Shown piece after piece: positions 1-7,425 of a DNA stretch of 64,000 nt. The position numbers were made by a program, and so were the translations under genes. Origin of the DNA: Stenotrophomonas maltophilia. GTDB taxonomy: Bacteria > Pseudomonadota > Gammaproteobacteria > Xanthomonadales > Xanthomonadaceae. The stretch is taken from assembly GCF_001676385.1 (NCBI RefSeq), contig NZ_LYVJ01000013.1:62001-126000 (forward strand). Direction: 5' to 3'. Under the pieces are notes generated by a model. That model was not told the DNA's origin, did not search any database, and saw only the letters and a list, made by a program, of their open reading frames with translations. The stretch's first letter is position 1; each line of letters begins with the position of its first letter.

Positions 1-1427
1 TGCTGTTGTGCTTGTGAGTGCTGCTCGAGCTTGGCGAACGACTGCTCCACGGGTGTCTTCGCCGCTTCGTTGATCGCCACCGATACCAGCCGGTGTGCAC
101 CGTCGAGTCTGCCCTCAACAGCGAACATGTGCTGGTCTGAGCCGTCGCGGGGAGGGTTGCCCAGCAGGACGTGATCGACACGTTCCAGACCCTGGCTCTT
201 GGCCGTCGCGAACAGGCTGGTCGTCATGCGCTCGCTGGTTTCATCAAAGTCGCGCCCGTGCGTGGCATCCACGGCGGATACGCCGTCGCGAATCTGCTGG
301 TAGAGCGTATGGTCAGGGTGGCCTGGCTTCCTGGGATCCAGGCCTGCCTTGTCCAAGGTGGATTCGATGCTTTCCTGCAACGGACTCTTGGGTGAAAAGC
401 CCGGATTGCTCAGAGAAGGCGAGCCCTTGTCGGCTGCGTCGTGGACCAGTCGCTCACCGGGCTTCAGCGCAGTGTGGGGCCGTTGCTCTGCCTCGGCCTC
501 GCGGCGAGCGTACGCACCGACTTCCTCGGTGCCACGCAGATAGTTGACGCCATCACGCAGGAGTCCAGGCCCGCCGCCGACAAGCACGGTCACTCCCGCG
601 CGTAGTTGATGAATGTCGCTGCGGTACTCGGCAATCCGGCGCAGGTCCTCGGGATCTCTGATCCGGGCGTTGGGGTCGTCCAGCACGGATTGCACGGGCC
701 CCTTGTCGGTCATGTGGTCAAGGAAATGGATCATTCGATGGGAGTCACCCAACTGGACCGCCACGGCGGCCGACATGACATGGCCGCTTTTCATCCCAAG
801 TGACCCGAGAGAGGCGATGCGCTGGCCCTGCTCGGCATGGCGCAGAACCTCCAGTTCCTTGGGGAGCGCGTACATCTCCACCTTGCCGTAGTGCGGGCCA
901 CCAGCGCTGACCAGGTCGCCTGCCATGACATGGTTGGTGAACGGTGCCGCATTGGCCGGCTGGCCTTCAGGAAGTCGATACGCGAGTCCGGCAGCACCGT
1001 AAGGATTGAAGGCGTCGCCGGGGAGGTTGTAGCGGTGCGCGCTGATCTGTGCCAGCGCGCCGCCCAGGGAGTGGCCGGTGACGTAGACCGGACCATACCC
1101 ATTCTCTTCAGCCAGCTTGATGGCCTGCTTGGTCAGGGCGAGGGCATCGCCGAGTTGTGCATTGACTCTGGCGGTGACCATCGCCGCATCGATGCCGCCG
1201 TCAATCAAAGGCTGGCGGTCGAACTCCGTTCCGCGATGGGCGACGATGACTTCGTTGGTTTGTCGGTTGTGGTAGATGGCGCCTTGGTATCCGCTGGAAG
1301 AATCCATGCGGGCCAATACCTCATATCTCGCTCCATCGATGATGGCGAACTCTGGTCCCTTCGGATCCGGGGCTGGGGCTACGTCGTAGATGTGATTTGA
1401 AATCGCAGCGCTCGTTCTTGGGTTCAT
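1..1427 (-). CDS. XVIPCD-containing class 3 lipase-like type IV secretion effector (partial at left edge)
   Basis: About 475 residues are visible and the frame runs open off the left edge. The N-terminal half resembles class 3 (alpha/beta hydrolase) lipases: VAHRGTEF near residues 68-75 fits the oxyanion-hole strand and GHSLGG puts the nucleophile at Ser120. From about residue 350 to the edge the protein matches the Xanthomonas VirD4-interacting protein conserved domain, with the recognisable pieces YQQIRDGV, ATHGRD, ERVDHVLL and TPVEQSFAKLE. In xanthomonads this domain is recruited by the VirD4 coupling protein and marks antibacterial effectors of a contact-dependent type IV secretion system. 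The inferred role is a membrane-lipid hydrolase injected into competing bacteria. Its ATG overlaps the stop of the upstream lipoprotein gene (ATGA), so the two are probably translationally coupled. No secretion-system genes lie in the window. Family call is strong; substrate is unknown. Confidence 0.85.
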   Translation of the reverse strand, partial: MNPRTSAAISNHIYDVAPAPDPKGPEFAIIDGARYEVLARMDSSSGYQGAIYHNRQTNEVIVAHRGTEFDRQPLIDGGIDAAMVTARVNAQLGDALALTKQAIKLAEENGYGPVYVTGHSLGGALAQISAHRYNLPGDAFNPYGAAGLAYRLPEGQPANAAPFTNHVMAGDLVSAGGPHYGKVEMYALPKELEVLRHAEQGQRIASLGSLGMKSGHVMSAAVAVQLGDSHRMIHFLDHMTDKGPVQSVLDDPNARIRDPEDLRRIAEYRSDIHQLRAGVTVLVGGGPGLLRDGVNYLRGTEEVGAYARREAEAEQRPHTALKPGERLVHDAADKGSPSLSNPGFSPKSPLQESIESTLDKAGLDPRKPGHPDHTLYQQIRDGVSAVDATHGRDFDETSERMTTSLFATAKSQGLERVDHVLLGNPPRDGSDQHMFAVEGRLDGAHRLVSVAINEAAKTPVEQSFAKLEQHSQAQQ

Positions 1428-2062
1428 GGCGCTTTTCCGTCAGTCCTTGAGGAAATTTCTATTGGAAAGTACTTCTGGCGATCGGCCATTGAGAGCCTGT
1501 CGAACAAGGTCTGCGACCAGGTATGTGCTCGCTCAGGGACCTGACCATCGATCAGGGGTGTTAGTGCTTTTTCTACGTATGTGGTGGAGGGGACGCCATC
1601 TCCGATTTCTGGAAAGAAGGCAGGTGCGGCGGTGTAAATCTCTCGGCCATCAATGACGATGGCAAACGATGCTTGCACGAAGCTCGGCGTCCATGTGCAT
1701 GGGCCGCGCCCGTAATAGTCAGCGACCTCCATCCCATCCTTGAACACTGTAGTGGTGAACTCGCTCTCGCTGATGCGCTTTACTGGGAACTCAACTGACT
1801 GTCGCTTCGGAGCGTATTGCACACCCTCGAAGTTGTTGATCGGGGGGAGACAGAGTGGATCTATCTCGTACGAGACAAGAACCTTGGGAGTTGGGATATC
1901 CACAGGTGCATCATGGACCCGGATCACAATCGGTAGCGCATCCTTGGGTGCAGGATTCTCGCGGTAAACCGGGTATATGCGCTCCTTGCTGCAGCCTGAA
2001 ATGGCTAGCGTCATCAAGGCGATCAACGCAATATGAGGAAGGGTTGGGAGGGATTTCAGCAT
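1424..2062 (-). CDS. Putative immunity lipoprotein for the adjacent XVIPCD effector
   Basis: A 212-residue protein with a lipoprotein signal: a hydrophobic segment at about residues 10-21 ends in the lipobox AISGC, giving a lipidated Cys near residue 24. The mature part has no domain I recognise. Only two other cysteines are seen, and the protein would sit in the periplasm, anchored to a membrane. It lies immediately upstream of the lipase effector on the same strand and overlaps it by four bases. In xanthomonads, effectors with the XVIPCD signal are typically paired with a cognate periplasmic or lipoprotein inhibitor, so immunity function is inferred from position and localisation alone. The coding sequence looks less GC-rich than the window average, which fits horizontal exchange of toxin/immunity modules. 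No strong ribosome binding site is visible before the ATG. Confidence 0.7.
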   Translation of the reverse strand: MLKSLPTLPHIALIALMTLAISGCSKERIYPVYRENPAPKDALPIVIRVHDAPVDIPTPKVLVSYEIDPLCLPPINNFEGVQYAPKRQSVEFPVKRISESEFTTTVFKDGMEVADYYGRGPCTWTPSFVQASFAIVIDGREIYTAAPAFFPEIGDGVPSTTYVEKALTPLIDGQVPERAHTWSQTLFDRLSMADRQKYFPIEISSRTDGKAP

Positions 2063-3010
2063 GAGCGGTCCATGTCGCTGATTGAGGTGCTACGGGGCAC
2101 GCCTGCACAGGGTTACTACGGAACATTGTTCTCGGCGCGTGAAGCTGCCGGCAGAGCTGCCCTGATTGTGATCGGCTGCACGATGGGTCTGGTCCTGGGA
2201 GGCGACACTTCGGGCAGATGCGACAACCGGCGCGCTGCAATCCGTCCGATCCCAGGACATCTATTCTTGCACATCGGTGGCATGGGGCCTTGCGATGTAA
2301 TGTTCATCGGCCGTCCATTGCTCTGCGTCATCGACTATACGAGCCGTTCCGTGCTCTATGGTCCCGGGCTTGCGGGCCCTGGTATGCCAGCCAGGTCGGC
2401 TCTGCGCTTTAGTCGAGCTGGATCACGTCAAAGTCCGGGGCCAAGGTCAGCCAGCCCCGGCTGGCCGACGTCGATCACGGGGAGCTGGACGAATCTGCCG
2501 CACATGGCCGTAGCGTAGCCGGGCCGGTCGTGGCGGAAGATGTGGCAGACCATGGACGTCCGGGCGGCCAGCATCGCCCAAGGCAAGCGGTTTGCCGAGC
2601 GGTAGTGCGTGGCCAGGCTCTACCCGGAGCCGAAGCTGCGCGCGGCGGCAGCTCCCCTCACCGACAGCACCCCGATCCAGCTGGCGCCGGAGCCGCCCGG
2701 CCCGCCGCCGACGCGAGAGCGGCAGCAACAGGCCCGTCGGCTGGCTGACACCTCGGTCGCCGCCACGGCGCGGGTCAGGGAAGCGCTGGAACCCCCGGCC
2801 GCTGGCCGAGACCAAGCCTCGCCCGAAGGACGCCCGCAAGGCGTGGTTGAGGGCAGGGTCGGAGCAGTTGCGGCGAGGTGTTCAAGGCAGACGCGACATT
2901 GCGTCGCAGACGTCATCGGTTGCTCGCTTGGCATCATGTGCTAGAGCAGATTGCGGAGCATCGCGAAAATTGCGGGTCGGAACGACGAACCATGATTGTC
3001 GCGAAAGCCT
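2063..3010. other. Decayed stretch between the effector module and tRNA-Leu
   Basis: Some 950 bases without a convincing intact gene. Short open frames exist on both strands but none has family-like content or a ribosome binding site. One fragment on the minus strand looks like the beginning of a SRAP/YedK gene and is listed separately. On the plus strand, codons near 2545-2760 give a protein-like stretch (ASIAQGKRFAER, then after an in-frame stop ARLYPEPKLRAAAAP) that may be another broken gene of unknown identity. The position beside a tRNA gene and a horizontally mobile effector pair suggests remnants of past insertions. Confidence 0.5.
2428..2505 (-). pseudogene. 5' fragment of a SRAP (YedK/HMCES-like) gene
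   Basis: An ATG at 2505 opens a 25-codon frame beginning MCGRF, the hallmark start of SOS response-associated peptidase (SRAP) proteins, whose Cys2 is the catalytic residue exposed after Met removal. The following residues (VQLPVIDVGQPGLADL) read like a xanthomonad SRAP N-terminus. The frame then hits TGA and no SRAP-like continuation is found in any frame further along, so only the first tenth of a usual 190-230-residue protein remains. The match is short and is recalled from family knowledge, so it may be fortuitous. Confidence 0.35.
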
Positions 3011-3097
3011 TGGTGCCCGGAGCCGGAATCGAACCGGCATGGGGTTGCCCCCGGCGGATTTTAAGTCCGATGCGTCTACCAGTTTCGCCATCCGGGC
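3011..3097 (-). tRNA. tRNA-Leu (anticodon UAA)
   Basis: The reverse strand gives an 87-nt class II tRNA that starts GCCCGGATGG and ends GCTCCGGGCACCA, with a seven-base acceptor stem and an encoded CCA. The anticodon loop reads CTTAAAA, giving UAA, and the long variable arm (CCGGGGGCAACCCC region) is typical of tRNA-Leu. The T arm contains GGTTCGATTCC. A TACAAT hexamer on the same strand around 3115-3120 is a plausible -10 box. Confidence 0.95.
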
Positions 3098-3228
3098 CAG
3101 CAGCGCCGCGCCGATTGTAGCCGACCTGGCGCTGGACGGCCGGATGGCGTCTGCGTGGCGGGATGCTTAACTGTTGTTCCTGTTCATGTCATAGTCCCTG
3201 CCACTGTTCCCAGGGGGGGAGCCGCCCG

Positions 3229-3663
3229 ATGTCGCTGCACGCGATTGCCTATGCCAGTGAGGCCAGTGCCGATCTGCAGACAACCGATCTTGATCGCCTG
3301 CTGGCCGACGCCACGGCATTCAACCGTGTAGCCGGTGTCACCGGTGTCCTGATGTTTGATGGCAACCGCTTCCTGCAGTACCTGGAAGGTCCGGAGGACG
3401 GCGTCGATTCGGTGTTCCAGCGCATCGTCAACGCGCGCAGCCACGGCCAGCTGAAAGTCCTGTGCCGCGCGCCGGTGGCGCAGCGTGCGTTTCCGCGCTG
3501 GTCGATGGGAACCCGGCGCATCGATGCGGATCTGCTGGCGCAGATCGTCGAAGCCGCGTGGCCGGGCTTCCTGCTCGGCAGTGGTGGTTTCGAGCGCCTG
3601 CTGCAGGCCTGGACCGGTGCCGATGGCGAACTGGAGCCGGCGGCGGTCGCGCTTGGTTCCTGA
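3229..3663 (+). CDS. BLUF-domain blue-light sensor, single-domain
   Basis: A 144-residue protein that consists almost only of a BLUF (sensor of blue light using FAD) domain. The start codon follows a strong purine-rich ribosome binding site (AGGGGGGGA, 3211-3219). Key flavin-pocket residues sit where expected: Tyr8 in IAYAS, Asn32 in AFNR and Gln50 in FLQYLEG, the same numbering as the short cyanobacterial photoreceptor Slr1694; a Trp-Ser-Met follows in the later strand. There is no attached EAL, GGDEF or other output domain, so it must signal through a partner protein, as short BLUF proteins are known to do. No obvious partner gene is adjacent: the next gene is a nucleotide-sugar dehydrogenase 140 bases downstream. 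A regulatory role in light-dependent behaviour is inferred. Confidence 0.9.
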   Translation: MSLHAIAYASEASADLQTTDLDRLLADATAFNRVAGVTGVLMFDGNRFLQYLEGPEDGVDSVFQRIVNARSHGQLKVLCRAPVAQRAFPRWSMGTRRIDADLLAQIVEAAWPGFLLGSGGFERLLQAWTGADGELEPAAVALGS

Positions 3664-3805
3664 GCCTGCCTTGGCGGCACGGCGTCGGGACCGTTAGGCT
3701 GTAGCCTTTATCGCCTGGTCCCGGCGGGATGGTATTGCGAATGAGTGTGTTGACCGAAGCCATGATGGCGGGCACGTGGTTGCGTCCGCCGTGCAGGAGG
3801 GGCCG

Positions 3806-5092
3806 ATGAGCGCGCGGATTGCCGCTGCCGAGGCGCCGCGTTTCGCGGTGATCGGCCTGGGATACGTCGGCTTGCCGCTGGCAGTGGCATTTGGTCGGCA
3901 GTGGCCGACCCTGGGCTTCGACATTGATACCGGCCGCATCGCCGAGCTGCGCAGTGGCAATGACCACACTCTGGAAGTGGAGGCCGACGAACTCGCCAGT
4001 GCGCAGTACTTGCAGTATGGCAGCGATCCCAAGCTGCTGGATGCGTGCAACGTCTACATCGTGACCGTGCCGACTCCGATCGATGCTTACGAGCAGCCCG
4101 ATCTGGAGCCATTGCGTTCGGCTACGCGGCTGATCGCCAGCCACCTGCGTCCCGGTGACCTGGTGATCTATGAGTCTACGGTCTACCCCGGGACCACCGA
4201 GGAGGTGTGCGTGCCGTTGTTGGAGCAGGGGGCCGGCCTGCGCTTCAACCAGGACTTCCATTGCGGCTACAGCCCGGAACGGGTCAGCCCCGGTGACCGC
4301 CAGCGGCGCCTGGCCGACATCCGCAAGATCACCTCGGGATCGACACCGGAGGCGGCTGCGGTGATCGACGGCCTGTACCAGCGCATCATTGCCGCCGGTA
4401 CCTTCCCCGCGCCGTCGATGCGCGTGGCCGAGGCGGCCAAGGTGGTCGAAAACATCCAGCGCGACGTCAATATCGCCCTGGTCAATGAGCTGGCACTGAT
4501 CTTCGACCGGCTCGGCATCGATACCCAGGACGTGCTCGATGCGGCGGGCAGCAAATGGAATTTCCTGCCGTTCCGGCCGGGCCTGGTCGGCGGCCACTGC
4601 ATCGGCGTCGACCCGTACTACTTGCTGCACAAGTCCGAGAGCGTGGGCTATCACCCGGACCTGATCCACACAGCGCGGCAGGTCAACAACCGAGTCGGCG
4701 AGCACGTTGCCGCCCGCGTGCTGGCCATGCTGGCCGAGCGCGGGCGCGTGCCGGCGCAATCGCGCATCCTGGTGCTGGGCGTGACCTTCAAGGAGGATTG
4801 TCCGGACCTGCGCAACAGCCGCGCGCTGGAGCTGGCGCAGCGCCTGCGTGATGCCGGTGCGCGGGTTGAGGTCAGCGACCCGTGGGTTGGCCCGGCGGCG
4901 CTGGCCGACGCGGGCGTGCACTGGTTGGCCGAGCCGGCGCCCGGAAGCTACGACGCCGTCGTGCTGGCCGTGGCACATGGCCACTTCAAGGCAATGGACG
5001 AAACCCGGATCCGGAGCCTGTTGGCACCCGGTGGCCTGGTCTACGACGTGAAGTCCGCCTGGCCACGCGCCGTGGTTGATGGCCGGCTGTAG
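3806..5092 (+). CDS. UDP-sugar 6-dehydrogenase of the UDP-GlcNAc/GalNAc type (WbpA/TviB family)
   Basis: A 428-residue member of the UDP-glucose/GDP-mannose dehydrogenase family, which oxidises a nucleotide sugar twice with NAD+ to the uronic acid. The N-terminal Rossmann fold shows GLGYVGLPLA at about residues 17-26. STVYPGTTEEV and YSPERVSPGD follow, GGHCIGVDPYY carries the catalytic Cys near residue 265, and GVTFKEDCPDLRNS marks the C-terminal UDP-binding domain. These motifs resemble the enzymes making UDP-GlcNAcA or UDP-GalNAcA for O-antigen and capsule rather than plain UDP-glucose dehydrogenase. I chose the ATG at 3806 because CAGGAGGGG stands just before it; an in-frame ATG at 3776 lacks such a site. 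The gene stands alone, without other polysaccharide genes nearby, so the product's polymer is unknown. Confidence 0.85.
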   Translation: MSARIAAAEAPRFAVIGLGYVGLPLAVAFGRQWPTLGFDIDTGRIAELRSGNDHTLEVEADELASAQYLQYGSDPKLLDACNVYIVTVPTPIDAYEQPDLEPLRSATRLIASHLRPGDLVIYESTVYPGTTEEVCVPLLEQGAGLRFNQDFHCGYSPERVSPGDRQRRLADIRKITSGSTPEAAAVIDGLYQRIIAAGTFPAPSMRVAEAAKVVENIQRDVNIALVNELALIFDRLGIDTQDVLDAAGSKWNFLPFRPGLVGGHCIGVDPYYLLHKSESVGYHPDLIHTARQVNNRVGEHVAARVLAMLAERGRVPAQSRILVLGVTFKEDCPDLRNSRALELAQRLRDAGARVEVSDPWVGPAALADAGVHWLAEPAPGSYDAVVLAVAHGHFKAMDETRIRSLLAPGGLVYDVKSAWPRAVVDGRL

Positions 5093-5147
5093 GTTCCGGT
5101 GGCGGGAGGCGCGGTAGACTCGGGAACAGCTGCAACCAAGGAACGCC

Positions 5148-6770
5148 ATGCATCGGTATTTCGTCTACCTGCTCGCCATCCTCATGTTTCCAGTCTGCCT
5201 GTGGCTGGCTTCGATATGGCCCGCCTGGTACTGGGGCGTGGGCCTGACGGCCGCGATGGTGGCGCTGGGGACCTGGGACCTGCTGCAGAAACGCAGCACG
5301 CTGCGCCGCAATTATCCGGTCATGGCGCACTTCCGCTATGGGCTGGAATCGATCGGGCCGGAGATCCGCCAGTATTTCGTGCAGAGCGACCTGGAGGACG
5401 TGCCGTTCTCGCGCCAGCAGCGTGCACTGATCTACCAGCGTGCCAAGAACGAGATGGACACGGTGCCCTTCGGTACGTTGCGCAGCACCTATGCGGTTGA
5501 TTACGAGTGGATCAATCATTCGCTGGCACCCACGGCCATCGCCGGGCACGACTTCCGCGTGCTGATCGGCCCGGACTGTGCCAAACCCTATTCGGCCAGC
5601 GTGTTCAACATCTCGGCGATGAGTTTCGGTTCGCTGTCGGCCAACGCGATCCGCGCGCTGAACGAAGGTGCGCGCCGGGGTGGCTTCTACCACGATACCG
5701 GCGAAGGCTCGATCTCGCCCTACCACCGCGAGATGGGCGGCGATCTGGTCTGGGAGATCGGTTCGGGTTATTTCGGCTGCCGCGACGAAAAGGGCGGTTT
5801 CAGCGAAGAGCGCTTCATCGCCAACGCTACCCACGACCAGGTCAGGATGATCGAGATCAAGCTGTCGCAGGGCGCCAAGCCGGGCCATGGAGGCGTGCTG
5901 CCGGCGCCGAAAGTGACCGCCGAGATCTCGGCCACGCGCGGCGTGCCGATGGGCGTGGACTGCGTATCGCCGTCGCGCCACTCGGCGTTCTCCACACCGG
6001 TTGAACTGCTGCGGTTCGTGGCCCGCCTGCGCGAGCTTTCCGGTGGCAAGCCGGTCGGGTTCAAGCTGGCCATCGGCCATCCGTGGGAGTGGTTCGGCAT
6101 CGCCAAGGCGATGCATGAGACCGGCCTGCTGCCGGATTTCATCGTGGTCGATGGAGCCGAAGGAGGGACCGGTGCGGCGCCGGCCGAATTCGTCGACCAT
6201 GTCGGCGTGCCGATGCATGAAGCACTGCTGCTGGTGCACAACACCCTGGTCGGCCTGGAGCTGCGCGAGCGCGTCCGCATTGGTGCGGCCGGCAAGATCA
6301 CCAGCGCGTTCGACATCGCGCGCACCATCGCGCTCGGTGCCGACTGGTGCAATGCCGGCCGTGGCTTCATGTTCGCGCTGGGCTGCATCCAGTCGCTGAG
6401 CTGCCATACCGACAAGTGCCCGACCGGCATCGCGACCCAGGACCCGGCACGCTGGAAGCACCTGGATGCGCCGGACAAGGCGACACGCGTATACAGCTAC
6501 CATGAGCACACGTTGCATGCATTGAAGGAGCTGCTGTGCGCGGCTGGCCTGAACGACCCGGCCGAACTGGGGCCGGAGCATATCCTGCGCCGGGTTTCGC
6601 CGGTGGAAATCCGCTCGCTGGCATCCTTGTACCGCTACCTGGAGCCGGGCGAACTCCTGCACAGGGTGCCCGATCATGCGGTATTCCACGCTTACTGGGC
6701 TGAAGCGCGCAGCGATTCGTTCCAGCCGCCACCGAAGATCCAGGCGCTGCGCGCCAGCAAGTCGCGGTAA
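5148..6770 (+). CDS. FMN-binding glutamate synthase-family membrane protein
   Basis: A 540-residue protein with two predicted transmembrane helices in the first 45 residues, followed by a domain like the FMN-binding synthase barrel of the large subunit of glutamate synthase. Recognisable stretches are FNISAMSFGSLSANAIRALN, the phosphate-binding region VDGAEGGTGAAPAEF, and CHTDKCPTGIATQD near residue 420, which resembles the Fe-S and FMN region of GltB. The glutaminase domain and the C-terminal helix of real glutamate synthase are missing, so it is unlikely to make glutamate from glutamine by itself. Members of this family are common in proteobacteria and their substrate is not established. 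Transcription appears independent: it begins 55 bases after the dehydrogenase and is followed by an acetyltransferase gene about 100 bases on. Confidence 0.85.
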   Translation: MHRYFVYLLAILMFPVCLWLASIWPAWYWGVGLTAAMVALGTWDLLQKRSTLRRNYPVMAHFRYGLESIGPEIRQYFVQSDLEDVPFSRQQRALIYQRAKNEMDTVPFGTLRSTYAVDYEWINHSLAPTAIAGHDFRVLIGPDCAKPYSASVFNISAMSFGSLSANAIRALNEGARRGGFYHDTGEGSISPYHREMGGDLVWEIGSGYFGCRDEKGGFSEERFIANATHDQVRMIEIKLSQGAKPGHGGVLPAPKVTAEISATRGVPMGVDCVSPSRHSAFSTPVELLRFVARLRELSGGKPVGFKLAIGHPWEWFGIAKAMHETGLLPDFIVVDGAEGGTGAAPAEFVDHVGVPMHEALLLVHNTLVGLELRERVRIGAAGKITSAFDIARTIALGADWCNAGRGFMFALGCIQSLSCHTDKCPTGIATQDPARWKHLDAPDKATRVYSYHEHTLHALKELLCAAGLNDPAELGPEHILRRVSPVEIRSLASLYRYLEPGELLHRVPDHAVFHAYWAEARSDSFQPPPKIQALRASKSR

Positions 6771-6874
6771 TGTGTGGTTGCAGGGCCGAACCATGCCCGC
6801 CTGGCGCTTGGATCGGGCATGATGGCGCAGGAATGAAACCCGCCGGGCGTGGCTCGGCTCCACAGGGAGATGCC

Positions 6875-7336
6875 ATGCAGTTCAGGACCGGGACGCTGGA
6901 TGACGTGGACACACTGTGGGCCCTGCGTACGCGCTGCGTGCGCGAGACCTGCAGCAGCCACTACCCCCCAGAGGTGATCGATCCATGGTCGGCCTCACCG
7001 CCGCCGTCGCAGTACGCGCGGCTGCTGGGGCAGGGGGGATGCGTCGTGGTTGAAGATGCGCAGGGTGGCGTGCTCGGCTTCGGCGTGTTCGATATCGACG
7101 CCAACGAAGTCGATGCATTGTTCGTTGACCCGGACCGCGGTGGGCAGGGCATCGGCCAGGCCCTGATGCAGCGGTTGCTGGCGATGGCAGACCGCGGGCG
7201 CGAGGTGGTGCTGTCGGCCTCGCTCAATGCCGTGCCGTTCTATCAGCGGCAGGGCTTCGTCGCCGTGCGTGAAGAGGCCTACCCGCACCCCAGCGGCGTG
7301 GCGCTGGCCTCTGTGAGCATGCGCAGGCCCTGGTGA
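6875..7336 (+). CDS. GNAT family N-acetyltransferase
   Basis: A 153-residue protein with the single GNAT fold. The acetyl-CoA binding motif A reads VDPDRGGQGIGQALM at about residues 88-102, and the C-terminal NAVPFYQRQGF is the usual motif B region ending a GNAT domain. The ATG at 6875 is preceded by AGGGAGA at good spacing; longer in-frame starts upstream lack homologous content. The substrate cannot be read from sequence. It follows the FMN protein gene on the same strand and is followed by a GTAG-type palindromic repeat, beyond which genes run on the opposite strand. Confidence 0.85.
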   Translation: MQFRTGTLDDVDTLWALRTRCVRETCSSHYPPEVIDPWSASPPPSQYARLLGQGGCVVVEDAQGGVLGFGVFDIDANEVDALFVDPDRGGQGIGQALMQRLLAMADRGREVVLSASLNAVPFYQRQGFVAVREEAYPHPSGVALASVSMRRPW

Positions 7337-7356
7337 CTGCCCGCATCCTGCTTTCT

Positions 7357-7415
7357 GTAGAGCCGAGCCCATGCTCGGCTGCCTTTGTCTGAAGCCGAGC
7401 ACGGCGCGACGCTAC
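7357..7415. repeat. GTAG-type palindromic repeat pair (REP/SMAG-like)
   Basis: GTAGAGCCGAGCCCATGCTCGGCTG (7357-7381) forms a hairpin headed by the tetranucleotide GTAG. A second, inverted unit ends in CTAC at 7412-7415 and contains GCCGAGCACGGC. Such GTAG-headed units, singly or as inverted pairs, are the S. maltophilia REP family. It lies between convergent genes. Confidence 0.8.
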
Positions 7416-7425
7416 GGCGCGGATC

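Noticed and set aside
2447..2839. A 130-codon minus-strand frame in the decayed stretch
   Set aside because: Arg-rich, no family pattern and no ribosome site; the nearby MCGRF fragment is in a different frame.
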